Origin: Bacillus sp. FJAT-29814
GTDB lineage: Bacteria; Bacillota; Bacilli; Bacillales; Cytobacillaceae
DNA length: 64,000 nucleotides
Direction of reading: 5' to 3'
Assembly (NCBI RefSeq): GCF_001510715.1
Contig: NZ_LMTJ01000001.1
Coordinates: 688,456-752,455 of the forward strand
The position numbers and the translations under genes are program-made. Below the pieces are notes generated by a model. That model saw nothing but the letters and a program-made list of their open reading frames with translations. It had not been told where the DNA came from and did no database searches. Positions 46,717 through 54,253 of this stretch are shown one piece after another (position 1 is the stretch's first letter; every line of letters starts with the position of its first letter).

Positions 46717-47208
46717 TTATACAAATTTCTTTCGTTCTTCTTCAATCATCGATGCGTAAACATCATCCAACTCATTTGAGTAGGTTTGCTCCTCGACTGG
46801 AGCCTCGAATTGATTTCGCTTCCATCTTTTTACAACATAATAGATAATGATAAACATAATAAAGATTAAAAGAAACGGGAGAACCCAGAGAACAAGATTA
46901 AAGCCTTTACCAGGCGGCGCATTTACCGCAAATACGCCTAGTTCATTTTTGTAGTAATCCAAGATTTCATCCTTCGACATTCCTTTATCAAAAAACATCC
47001 CGCCCACATCTTGATAATATTCCTGTTTTACCTGGCAGCTTGCAAGATCGTCATTACTATGCCCATCCATATAAAGCATGTCCACTGTCGCTTTAAATTC
47101 CGAATTGGTGTAGTCATAGCTTTGTTTAGCGGACTTTTCTTCTGCAACAGCATGGAGAGAACTTGAAAATAGCATAAAAACACATACCAATCCAAAAATA
47201 CGTTTCAA
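46717..47208 (-). CDS. CcmH/CycL-like secreted-anchored protein with altered cysteine motif
   Basis: 163 residues: signal peptide (1-22), a short outside domain, one membrane segment (about 104-126), a charged cytoplasmic tail. The segment FDKGMSKDEILDYYKNELGVFAVNAPPGKGFN then LVLWVLPF is typical of CcmH (cytochrome c haem-lyase thiol protein). CcmH normally has LRCxxC; here it reads DLASCQVKQ with one Cys only, so disulfide chemistry must differ. Under a palindrome at 47238-47258. Confidence 0.75.
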   Translation of the reverse strand: MKRIFGLVCVFMLFSSSLHAVAEEKSAKQSYDYTNSEFKATVDMLYMDGHSNDDLASCQVKQEYYQDVGGMFFDKGMSKDEILDYYKNELGVFAVNAPPGKGFNLVLWVLPFLLIFIMFIIIYYVVKRWKRNQFEAPVEEQTYSNELDDVYASMIEEERKKFV

Positions 47209-47237
47209 TGTAAAAACACCTCCATTCCTGCCATTTC

Positions 47238-47258
47238 ATATACCCTATATAGTATATT
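47238..47258. promoter_or_regulatory. CstR-type palindrome (imperfect)
   Basis: ATATACCCTATATAGTATATT, 30 bases upstream of the CcmH-like start. Confidence 0.5.
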
Positions 47259-47322
47259 ATAACATGCACCTGTTTTATTTTTATGGCGATTTCATGACAT
47301 ATTAAGGCTGGAATATCGTTAT

Positions 47323-48693
47323 TTAACAGGGGATCGTAATTAAAAATAAGGTCCCCCTGCCTACTTGACTCTCAACAGTTATGACACCACCATGTGCTTC
47401 AATAAATCCCTTTGCAATGGATAACCCCAGACCTGTGCCGCTTTCACTCCGCGTTCTAGAGGCATCCGCTTTATAAAAACGGTCAAAAATATGTGGAAGT
47501 TTCTCAGCGGGTATGCCCTTTCCAGTATCAGCAACTCGAATTAACAATAAATCTCCCTGTTGCTGAGCAGAAACCTCAACTATTCCTCCTAATGGTGTGT
47601 GTCGGAGCGCATTGCCAATCAAATTCACAAAGACTTGGGTCATTCTGTCTGTATCTATTCTAGGAGAACAGTTATTGGGTATATGATCATGACGAAGCAT
47701 AATCCCCTTTTCTTCTGCCAGCCACTTAAAATGGTGGCACACTTTATCAATCAGCTCATTAATATTTACAGGTGCCAGATTTAACTTAAGTTTGCCAGCC
47801 TCCGCCAGACTTAACTGTTGCAAATCCTTTACCAATCGGCTTAATCGATATACTTCATCAGTCAGTTCAAGGATAGTTTCCTCCGTTGGAGCGGTGATCC
47901 CCTCTTGAATTGATTCCAGTTTTCCCTGAAGTATGGCCAATGGTGTCCTCAGTTCATGGGCCACATCTGCCACTAAAGACCGTCTAACCTCTTCATTTCG
48001 ATTCAATTTCTTGATCATGTCATTAAATGCTTCGCTAAGTTCGTAAAACTCCCCTGTGGTTGAGATATTGATTTCATGAACTTTTTGTCCGTCGCCAATC
48101 TGTTTAATTCCACCCATTAGGACTTTTAATGGTTTAGAGATCTTTTTTGCGATGAAAATACTGGACAGGAGTGCCGCAATTGCTGCAAATAAGCCACTGA
48201 TAAAAATTGCCGTATTGGATGATTGCATAAATTCTTTTTCTAGATTTTGAAGCTGCCGTTGATGAAGGACCAAAGTCCCGATTTTACCATGGTTTACGTT
48301 TAAAGAAATTTTCTTACCGGTTAAGTCATTTCCGTCTGTTCCGATTCTTGTGCCTGACGAGTCGCCAATCACCTTTCCATTCAGATCAAGAAGGAGCAGA
48401 TCGTCACTCGACAGGGACATATTCATCATCATTCTTCGCATCATCATCCCATGTCCTTGGCCAGTTGTGGAATTATATTCAAAGAAAAGCTCCTGCACAT
48501 CATCCCAAGACCCTGATTCGTCATAATAAGCTTCGAGGGATTGTTCCATCCGGAGCATAAAATTGTTTGTGTGCTGATCCAGATAGTTTTGGAACGTCGA
48601 CCGGATGCTCGTTTGTAAAAAGAGTGACTGGCTTATCCCCATCAACAAAATTATCACAATAAAGGCAGCAATCAACTTCGTTTGCAATTTCAT
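47323..48693 (-). CDS. Sensor histidine kinase with Met-rich extracellular loop
   Basis: 456 residues. Membrane segment 1 (about 8-28), outside sensor domain (30-155), segment 2 (about 160-180), HAMP, then HisKA with VADVAHELRTPLAIL and a HATPase with NLIGNALRHTP, ADTGKGIP and GTGLGLSIAKGF. The sensor loop has GMMMRRMMMNMS near residues 81-92, a dense Met cluster often seen in copper or silver binding. Overlaps the regulator gene by 4 bases. The Met/His-rich secreted protein upstream suggests a metal-response role. Confidence 0.88.
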   Translation of the reverse strand: MKLQTKLIAAFIVIILLMGISQSLFLQTSIRSTFQNYLDQHTNNFMLRMEQSLEAYYDESGSWDDVQELFFEYNSTTGQGHGMMMRRMMMNMSLSSDDLLLLDLNGKVIGDSSGTRIGTDGNDLTGKKISLNVNHGKIGTLVLHQRQLQNLEKEFMQSSNTAIFISGLFAAIAALLSSIFIAKKISKPLKVLMGGIKQIGDGQKVHEINISTTGEFYELSEAFNDMIKKLNRNEEVRRSLVADVAHELRTPLAILQGKLESIQEGITAPTEETILELTDEVYRLSRLVKDLQQLSLAEAGKLKLNLAPVNINELIDKVCHHFKWLAEEKGIMLRHDHIPNNCSPRIDTDRMTQVFVNLIGNALRHTPLGGIVEVSAQQQGDLLLIRVADTGKGIPAEKLPHIFDRFYKADASRTRSESGTGLGLSIAKGFIEAHGGVITVESQVGRGTLFLITIPC

Positions 48694-49388
48694 TTCTTAT
48701 CACCGAAACGATATCCAATACCATATACCGTATGAATGTATTTCGGATGCGCCGGGTCTTTTTCTATTTTTTTTCGTAAATTGCTGACGTGGGTATCAAT
48801 TGAACGTTCATAGTTTACATATTCCTCCCCCATTGCGCTATTCATCAATTGAAGGCGGCTATAGACGCGGCCTGGTTTTCTCGCGAGCGTGACCAGGATT
48901 TTATATTCAGTTGGAGTCAGATTCAATATTTCATCATTTAGCCTTGCTTCATAAGTAGATATGTTGATTGTAATTTCATCCCTTAGCAGAAGTTCATCTG
49001 CTTCAAGGATATCAGCGTTTGAGCTGCTCCTCCTCAAGACCGCTCTTATTCTGGCGGCCAGCTCCCGCAAACTGAATGGCTTGGTGATATAATCATCCGC
49101 TCCCATTTCAAGTCCCAGCAATTTGTCTATTTCCTCTGTTTTTGCCGTTAGCATGATGACAGGCACATGTTTATGTTTTAACCGAATTTCTCTTAATGCC
49201 TGAAGACCGTCTTTACGAGGCATCATAACATCCAATAGGATAAGATCCACTTTATCGTTGTCCATTATATCGACTGCTTCCACTCCGTCTGCTGCTTCAA
49301 CCGTTTTGAACCCTTCATTTTCCAAAAAGGTTCTAACCATATCCCGGATTTTTATTTCATCATCCACAATAGCAATGATCTGATCCAT
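48690..49388 (-). CDS. OmpR-family response regulator
   Basis: 232 residues. Receiver domain with IVDDEIK, phospho-Asp in LILLDVMMPRKDG and Lys in YITKPFSL; winged helix with YERSIDTHVSNLRKKIEKDP and YGIGYRF. Paired with the Met-rich kinase. Targets unknown; the secreted protein gene just upstream is the obvious candidate. Confidence 0.9.
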   Translation of the reverse strand: MDQIIAIVDDEIKIRDMVRTFLENEGFKTVEAADGVEAVDIMDNDKVDLILLDVMMPRKDGLQALREIRLKHKHVPVIMLTAKTEEIDKLLGLEMGADDYITKPFSLRELAARIRAVLRRSSSNADILEADELLLRDEITINISTYEARLNDEILNLTPTEYKILVTLARKPGRVYSRLQLMNSAMGEEYVNYERSIDTHVSNLRKKIEKDPAHPKYIHTVYGIGYRFGDKK

Positions 49389-49495
49389 TTTCTCAACCTC
49401 CTAGCTTGCTCATATTATAGTGGAAGAATCACCTCATCCCGGTATAAAAATATGACGACTTCGTTAAATCTTCAAAAAATCCTAAACTTGAAAAA

Positions 49496-49527
49496 ACTCT
49501 GAAGCCTTGGCTCAGAGCTTTTTTTAC
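49496..49527 (-). terminator. Terminator after the Met/His-rich gene
   Basis: CTCTGA ... TCAGAG stem with inner pairing, on the minus strand followed by TTTTTTC. Confidence 0.75.
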
Positions 49528-49535
49528 AATTTCTA

Positions 49536-50108
49536 TTAAATTTCCGAACCACTATTGGTTTGGGTTTGTTGGTTCCAATGACCGCCATAGCCCATACCTT
49601 TTCCGCTCCTGTGCATTGGTCCTGTAGTATTCCGTTCAATTGCTTGTTTCATCATGGCTGTCATATTTTCCAGCATGGAGTCCATTTGTTCTTGTGTAAG
49701 CTTTCCATCTTTGACAAGCTTTTCAAGATTTGCTTTTCTGGTCTCAATCATAACAGCTAAAAGCTGATCCACGCTGATTTCTTTGTCTTTTGCAAGATCT
49801 GCAACAGATTTCCCTTCATGACGGGCTGCTTGGAATTCTTCTGTTGTCATGCCAAGTGCTTCAGCAATTTCAGCGTTCATTGAACCCATCATACCCATAC
49901 CTGCACCATGGTCCATCTGCCCTCCATTCATCGGGCAAGAATATCCAGCTTGTCCTTGTTGAGGAGATTTGTTCTCATTCGATGTTTGGACTACGGAAAA
50001 CTTTTGACCATTTTCAGTTGCGGACATTTTCTCAATCGGAGAAAACATTGCACCTAGAGAAAAAAACCCGATAAAAGCACCTGCCGCCAAAACGTAATTC
50101 CATTTCAT
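49536..50108 (-). CDS. Secreted Met/His-rich protein, possibly copper-binding
   Basis: 190 residues, N-terminal signal or anchor (about 5-22). The region SCPMNGGQMDHGAGMGMMGSMN (about 57-78) is rich in Met, His and Cys. The second half is helical (GMTTEEFQAARHEGKSVADLA, GKLTQEQMDSMLENM) like DUF2680-type proteins, which often carry repeated LTxEQxDxM elements. C-terminus again Met/His-rich (GPMHRSGKGMGYGGHW). Likely outside-surface metal binding. Upstream of the two-component pair on the same strand. Confidence 0.75.
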   Translation of the reverse strand: MKWNYVLAAGAFIGFFSLGAMFSPIEKMSATENGQKFSVVQTSNENKSPQQGQAGYSCPMNGGQMDHGAGMGMMGSMNAEIAEALGMTTEEFQAARHEGKSVADLAKDKEISVDQLLAVMIETRKANLEKLVKDGKLTQEQMDSMLENMTAMMKQAIERNTTGPMHRSGKGMGYGGHWNQQTQTNSGSEI

Positions 50109-50258
50109 ATAAATCCACTCCTTTTAAAAATTTGTAAGTTCACCTTACACTTTTAATTTACAGGGGGAATTTCCAGAATCTTTTTAGGAAATGTCAAGAA
50201 CTTGTTAAGATTCGCTTATATTCATGAAAGTTTGAATTTTATTCAAATTTGCAAATTT

Positions 50259-50284
50259 AATACCTATACACCATCGGGTATAAT
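50259..50284. promoter_or_regulatory. CstR-type palindrome of the redoxin selenoprotein gene
   Basis: AATACCTATA-CACCAT-CGGGTATAAT (50259-50284), 35 bases before the start codon; spacing between arms is longer than in other sites. Confidence 0.55.
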
Positions 50285-50318
50285 TAAAACGAATTAAATA
50301 CCGAAAGGAGGTGCACCC

Positions 50319-50828
50319 ATGCTAAAAAGAAAATTTCTAATTCTTATATTTTCAATGATAGTCATCTCTATTATAGGAACCGGATGTTCTTCTAATGAGA
50401 ATGAAAATGCCCTAAAGGATGAAAATGGAAAAACAGTACTCTTAGATAATAAGGAACAGCCGACATTACTATTTTTCTTCACTGGAATTGGCTGAGACTA
50501 CTGTAAATCACAGCTGGTCGAGCTGCAAAAAAATACAAACTTATTTTCAAGTTTTCCTGGTGACATATATGCCATTAGTGCTGACACTTTAGAAAACCAT
50601 AAGCAGTTAAAAAAGGAATTAAATCTTGATTTTCCGGTATTATCGGATGAATCGCTCCAAATGATTGAAAAAGCAGGCCTAAAAGATCCAGAAGAGCCTA
50701 CAAAATCAATGCGCGGTTTCGTAATTCTTGATAATAAAGGGGAAGTTATCGAGGCACAGCAAATCGATCCGTTTGGAGAAGCAGCAGCGGATATTATCAA
50801 CTATGCAGCTGAAAAAGTGGGGCAATAA
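50319..50828 (+). CDS. Redoxin-type selenoprotein lipoprotein with UxxC motif (UGA at codon 59)
   Basis: 169 residues from ATG 50319 (AAAGGAGGTGCACCC upstream), interrupted by TGA at 50493-50495. Lipobox IGTGC (Cys23) puts it on the outer face of the membrane. The active site reads LFFFTGIGUDYCKSQL, with Sec59-x-x-Cys62 where TlpA/AhpC-like proteins have CxxC. The rest is a complete thioredoxin fold: DIYAISADTLENHKQL, LNLDFPVLSDES and MRGFVILDNKG. A perfect 5-bp hairpin starts 15 bases after the UGA. Likely a peroxiredoxin or thiol reductase of the cell surface. Opposite strand to cstR, with a CstR-type site upstream. Confidence 0.92.
50511..50525 (+). promoter_or_regulatory. Predicted bacterial SECIS hairpin of the redoxin gene
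   Basis: RNA stem CAGCU / AGCUG, loop GGUCG, starting 15 nucleotides after the UGA. The GGUC in the loop recalls the Escherichia coli fdhF SECIS loop. Confidence 0.72.
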
Positions 50829-50838
50829 AACTAAAAAA

Positions 50839-50863
50839 AAGGGGCTTAAGCAGGCCCCTTTTT
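50839..50863. terminator. Bidirectional terminator
   Basis: AAAGGGGC ... GCCCCTTT stem with A/T runs between the redoxin gene (+) and cstR (-). Confidence 0.85.
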
Positions 50864-51123
50864 TATCGGCTTTTTACTAATAAATTAACGGCCTCTTTTA
50901 CTAAATCTTCCATGCTTTCGCCTTTTTCCTCTGCTTTTTGAACGCAATTAACCAAATTGGAACTGACGATTACTCCGATCGTCCGGTCAATGGCAGTTCT
51001 CGCTGCTGAGAGCTGGGTAATGACATCTTTACATTCTTTGTCCTCTTCCATCATTCTCAAGATTCCCCGTAGCTGGCCCTCAATCCGCTTCACTCTATTT
51101 TTTATTTGATCATTATAATCCAT
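50863..51123 (-). CDS. cstR: CsoR-family persulfide-sensing repressor CstR
   Basis: 86 residues, all-helical CsoR/RcnR fold. Cys31 (DKECKDV) and Cys60 (NLVNCV) match the two-Cys pair of CstR, which forms di- or trisulfide bridges with reactive sulfur. The His and third Cys ligand needed by copper-sensing CsoR are absent, so persulfide sensing is far more likely. A perfect palindrome ATACCC-ATAA-GGGTAT lies 47 bases upstream, implying autoregulation, and similar sites precede most genes from 37.6 to 51.8 kb. Confidence 0.9.
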   Translation of the reverse strand: MDYNDQIKNRVKRIEGQLRGILRMMEEDKECKDVITQLSAARTAIDRTIGVIVSSNLVNCVQKAEEKGESMEDLVKEAVNLLVKSR

Positions 51124-51169
51124 ATATCCATCCGCCCTCCTTTAAAACAGTACTGATACGATTTATATT

Positions 51170-51185
51170 ATACCCATAAGGGTAT
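51170..51185. promoter_or_regulatory. CstR operator, perfect palindrome
   Basis: ATACCC-ATAA-GGGTAT, 6-4-6 perfect palindrome upstream of cstR. Confidence 0.75.
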
Positions 51186-51344
51186 ACTGTCAATACTATT
51201 CCAATTCGATAATCTATCAATATTTTATCTCAAAATAAATTATATCAAACACACCGACTATTACCAAGTAAAATCATAGGAATTGTTAGTATAAGCATTT
51301 TATTCTCAAATTATGAACAATCTGGGTATTTTTCTCAAAAAAAA

Positions 51345-51382
51345 AATGACAAAATGTAAAGGTTCTTACATTTTGTCATTCA
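51345..51382 (-). terminator. Terminator after the rhodanese lipoprotein gene
   Basis: AATGACAAAATGTAA / TTACATTTTGTCATT perfect 15-bp stem, on the minus strand followed by TTTTTTT. Confidence 0.9.
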
Positions 51383-51407
51383 CTATTGCAAAACTCAGAA
51401 AAAATGT

Positions 51408-51785
51408 TTATTGCTCCAATTCATAGGTCCACGTATTCATTCCACCGGTCATGTTATAGACCTGGGTAAACCCATTGTTAGTTAAGATGTCACTGGCTTG
51501 AACCGATCGGTTGCCACTGCGGCATACCACCAAATAGGCAGTATCCTTATCTAACTCATCTAGGGAACCATCTAAAATTTGAACTGGGATTAACGTAGCA
51601 CCAGGAATATGCCCTTGTTGGAATTCCTCTGGTGTCCTAACATCCAATACAGTAACTTCTTTTTTATCGATCAATTTTTTTGCCTCTTCCTGGGAAACAT
51701 TTTTGTATCCGGCGTTTCCACAAGCGCCCACCATAAGGAGCATTAATAGTGCCAACACCATTGATGTTTTTTTCAATTTCTCCAC
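51408..51785 (-). CDS. Rhodanese lipoprotein
   Basis: 125 residues with lipobox MVGAC (Cys22) and a rhodanese domain with VLDVRTPEEFQQGHIPGA and active loop VVCRSGNRSVQA. Anchored outside the membrane, it may handle sulfane sulfur near the surface. Palindrome ATACCTATGCCGGTAT lies 36 bases upstream. Confidence 0.92.
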   Translation of the reverse strand: MEKLKKTSMVLALLMLLMVGACGNAGYKNVSQEEAKKLIDKKEVTVLDVRTPEEFQQGHIPGATLIPVQILDGSLDELDKDTAYLVVCRSGNRSVQASDILTNNGFTQVYNMTGGMNTWTYELEQ

Positions 51786-51820
51786 CTCATCTAAAATGAC
51801 ATCAATTATAACTTCATTAT

Positions 51821-51836
51821 ATACCTATGCCGGTAT
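51821..51836. promoter_or_regulatory. CstR-type palindrome
   Basis: ATACCTATGCCGGTAT upstream of the rhodanese lipoprotein. Confidence 0.6.
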
Positions 51837-52031
51837 TTGAGGCGGTGAAAACTTTTTGAACAATTTCATGATGTACCAGGAAGTTACGATTTTTTGTACT
51901 ATTCATTCATTTGAACCTACATTGCCTTTTTGGTCTAATTCAGTAAAGCTCTTTACCAGTTAAAAAAAAATGAATAAAACAATCTCATTTTCCTATAATA
52001 TGCATTTACTATCCTGAGAGGAGGATGGAAA

Positions 52032-52334
52032 ATGGGTGAAACAATTTTTCATGAATTTGCAAAGGAACACTTAAAAGAAGAGGTTAATGTAGTAACAACA
52101 CATGGGAATTTTGAGGGAAGGCTGCTTAAGGTAGGCACCGATGCCATCGTATTATTAAATCGGGCTGTTCATCGTCCGGTCAAGGTTTTAATCCGAAAAG
52201 AAGAAATAGTGGCCTTGTATCGCTCGGAAATGGCTCCGCGGGGGCCGTTTGGCTTTATGCCGCCTGGGCCTGAATTTGAAGACTTCAGTGAAAGTCATGA
52301 CCAACACTTCAGCGAAAGTCACGATCACAATTAA
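52032..52334 (+). CDS. Sm-like small protein with acidic repeat tail (100 aa)
   Basis: 100 residues from ATG 52032 (GAGGAGGATGG upstream). Residues 14-62 look like an Sm/LSm-type strand pattern (EVNVVTTHGNFEGRLLKVGTDAIVLL). The end has a direct repeat FSESHD-QH-FSESHD-HN. Family not recognised; some Bacillus spore-coat proteins have such Sm-like parts. Monocistronic. Confidence 0.65.
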   Translation: MGETIFHEFAKEHLKEEVNVVTTHGNFEGRLLKVGTDAIVLLNRAVHRPVKVLIRKEEIVALYRSEMAPRGPFGFMPPGPEFEDFSESHDQHFSESHDHN

Positions 52335-52426
52335 CTGACTAAAAAAATAGCTTGAAAATACATGTTTGTCTATACGTCGCTGTACCTCCAATCATATTTT
52401 GTAATAAAGATATGGAGGTGATATGA

Positions 52427-52537
52427 ATGAGCGGCGGTGGCGGATACGGAGCTGGAGCAGGTTTTGCTCTAATTGTTGTTCTATTTATTCTGTTGATCAT
52501 CGTAGGTGCTAGCTTCATGGGCGGCTATTGGTATTAA
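52427..52537 (+). CDS. YjcZ-family sporulation protein (36 aa)
   Basis: 36 residues from ATG 52427 (GGAGG 8 bases upstream): Gly-rich [12 protein letters not shown], a membrane segment [18 protein letters not shown], and a GGYWY end. This is the YjcZ/YtzM pattern of tiny sporulation-associated membrane peptides common in Bacillus. Confidence 0.9.
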   Translation: MSGGGGYGAGAGFALIVVLFILLIIVGASFMGGYWY

Positions 52538-52588
52538 TGGAAAAATTATGAAATAATAAACCGCGATTTGGTTTAATTTCATAATGGA

Positions 52589-52620
52589 CAGTCATGGTTC
52601 AAACCATGGCTGTTTTTATT
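52589..52620 (+). terminator. Terminator after the YjcZ-type gene
   Basis: CAGTCATGGTT / AACCATGGCTG stem (one G-U pair) followed by TTTTTATTTTT. Confidence 0.85.
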
Positions 52621-52691
52621 TTTCATGGATGAACTGTCTGCGAACCTTGTGTGTTAAAATGAATATTAACTTGGGTTCGGGAGGATTTGGA

Positions 52692-54011
52692 ATGAAAATA
52701 CATACCCAGCAATTCCCTTTAATAGAAAAACTCACCTCATTACAAGAGGTATTTTGGTTTAACTCCCAAATAAAAAATGCTAATGAGGGAATGGCTGAAT
52801 CCCCGCTAACTTACGCTGATGTGAAGGCTGCAGAGGAACGGTTAAAGCGCTTTGCTCCCTATATCTTGAAAGTTTTTCCGGAAACTCTTGCTGATGGCGG
52901 TATGATTGAATCGCCGTTAGTGGACCTACAGAATATGAAGTTGTTAATGAAGAAGGATTACGGTCAGCAAATCTTGGGTCAATTATTGCTAAAATGTGAC
53001 TCTCATCTACCAATCTCCGGTTCGATTAAAGCGAGAGGCGGGATTTATGAAGTTCTCAAGCAGGCGGAACAACTGGCGCTGCAGCATCGAATGCTTACCC
53101 TTGAGGACAATTATTCGATTCTTGACAGCGAAAGGTTTCGTTCCTTTTTCTCGCAGTATTCCATCGCTGTTGGTTCCACGGGTAATCTTGGCTTAAGTAT
53201 TGGCATCATCAGCGCAAAATTGGGGTTTAACGTTACGGTCCATATGTCTGCCGATGCCAAGCAATGGAAAAAGGATTTGCTACGCAGTAAGGGAGTTAAC
53301 GTTATTGAATATGCAGCCGATTATAGCAAAGCGGTTGAAGAAGGACGCCGTCAGGCCGAGACCGACCCTAACTGTCATTTCGTTGACGACGAAAATTCAC
53401 GTGACTTGTTTTTAGGCTATGCGGTAGCGGCTTTCCGTTTAAAAAAGCAATTGGAGTCTTCGGGTATGTTGGTGGATGGAGATCACCCGTTATTCGTTTA
53501 CCTTCCCTGTGGAGTCGGCGGCGGTCCCGGAGGTGTGGCATTTGGCCTTAAACTCGTGTTTGGGGTTCATGTACACTGTTTCTTTGCCGAACCGACTCAC
53601 TCCCCTTGCATGCTGCTCGGTATGATGACGGGGTTGCACGACCAAATCTCCGTCGGGGATATCGGAATCGATAATGTAACCGACGCAGATGGTCTGGCGG
53701 TCGGCCGGCCATCTGGATTTGTAGGGAAAGTCATGGAACCGTTGTTATCAGGGATCTATACCATTAGCGACGAGCAAATGTATAAGCTGTTGAAGGATTT
53801 GGCAGATTCGGAGAGAATATATCTTGAACCGTCAGCATTAGCCGGGATGTTGGGACCTGTAAATCTAAAACAATACGGAACTGGGTATCTTGAAAAGTCT
53901 GAATTACTGAATAAAATGGATTGCAGCACACACATTGTCTGGGCAACCGGCGGCAGTATGGTGCCGAAAGAAATTTTAGCGGAGTATTACCAAAAAGGAA
54001 ATATATCATAA
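52692..54011 (+). CDS. dsdA: D-serine dehydratase DsdA
   Basis: 439 residues from ATG 52692 (GGGAGGATTTGG upstream); an earlier in-frame start at 52584 would lie in the terminator. PLP-binding Lys113 in [14 protein letters not shown], phosphate loop [13 protein letters not shown]. Turns D-serine into pyruvate and ammonia, and detoxifies D-serine. Length matches E. coli DsdA. Not linked to a regulator here. Confidence 0.93.
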   Translation: MKIHTQQFPLIEKLTSLQEVFWFNSQIKNANEGMAESPLTYADVKAAEERLKRFAPYILKVFPETLADGGMIESPLVDLQNMKLLMKKDYGQQILGQLLLKCDSHLPISGSIKARGGIYEVLKQAEQLALQHRMLTLEDNYSILDSERFRSFFSQYSIAVGSTGNLGLSIGIISAKLGFNVTVHMSADAKQWKKDLLRSKGVNVIEYAADYSKAVEEGRRQAETDPNCHFVDDENSRDLFLGYAVAAFRLKKQLESSGMLVDGDHPLFVYLPCGVGGGPGGVAFGLKLVFGVHVHCFFAEPTHSPCMLLGMMTGLHDQISVGDIGIDNVTDADGLAVGRPSGFVGKVMEPLLSGIYTISDEQMYKLLKDLADSERIYLEPSALAGMLGPVNLKQYGTGYLEKSELLNKMDCSTHIVWATGGSMVPKEILAEYYQKGNIS

Positions 54012-54017
54012 TCTTGA

Positions 54018-54040
54018 CCCCGCCTTTAATGGAGGCGGGG
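54018..54040 (+). terminator. Hairpin after dsdA
   Basis: CCCCGCCT / AGGCGGGG perfect stem (loop TTAATGG); no T-run follows, so termination may be partial. Confidence 0.55.
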
Positions 54041-54058
54041 CTGAATAAGTAAGGCAAA

Positions 54059-54238
54059 TTATTTTATTAAACCAAACTGCATTGTCAGATCTTCAATTTT
54101 TGAAGCCTTTGTGGAATCATGTTCATCCCCTTTTAAAAACTTGGTGCACATCACGATTGCATCCAAAATATGGGGGCCTTTATACCGATGTACATTTGCA
54201 ATTAAAATTAATAAAGCAGAATCATTCAAACATAATTC
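54059..54238 (-). pseudogene. Possible remnant of a coding sequence
   Basis: Minus-strand frame ending at TAA 54059-54061 reads sensible protein back to about 54200 (NVHRYKGPHILDAIVMCTKF, then KGDEHDSTKASKIEDL), but no good start or ribosome binding site is present; only GTG/ATG near codons IVM and a TTG further up. It may be the 3' part of a lost gene, or chance. Confidence 0.25.
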
Positions 54239-54242
54239 TGCT
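54213..54242 (-). terminator. Terminator after the VWA operon
   Basis: AAGCAGAAT / ATTCTGCTT stem, followed on the minus strand by TATTAATTTT. Confidence 0.75.
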
Positions 54243-54253
54243 TTGTTATTTTA

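Noticed and set aside
50863..51123. Copper-sensing CsoR
   Set aside because: The Cys-His-Cys copper ligands are not there; the Cys31/Cys60 pair and sulfur gene neighbours fit CstR.
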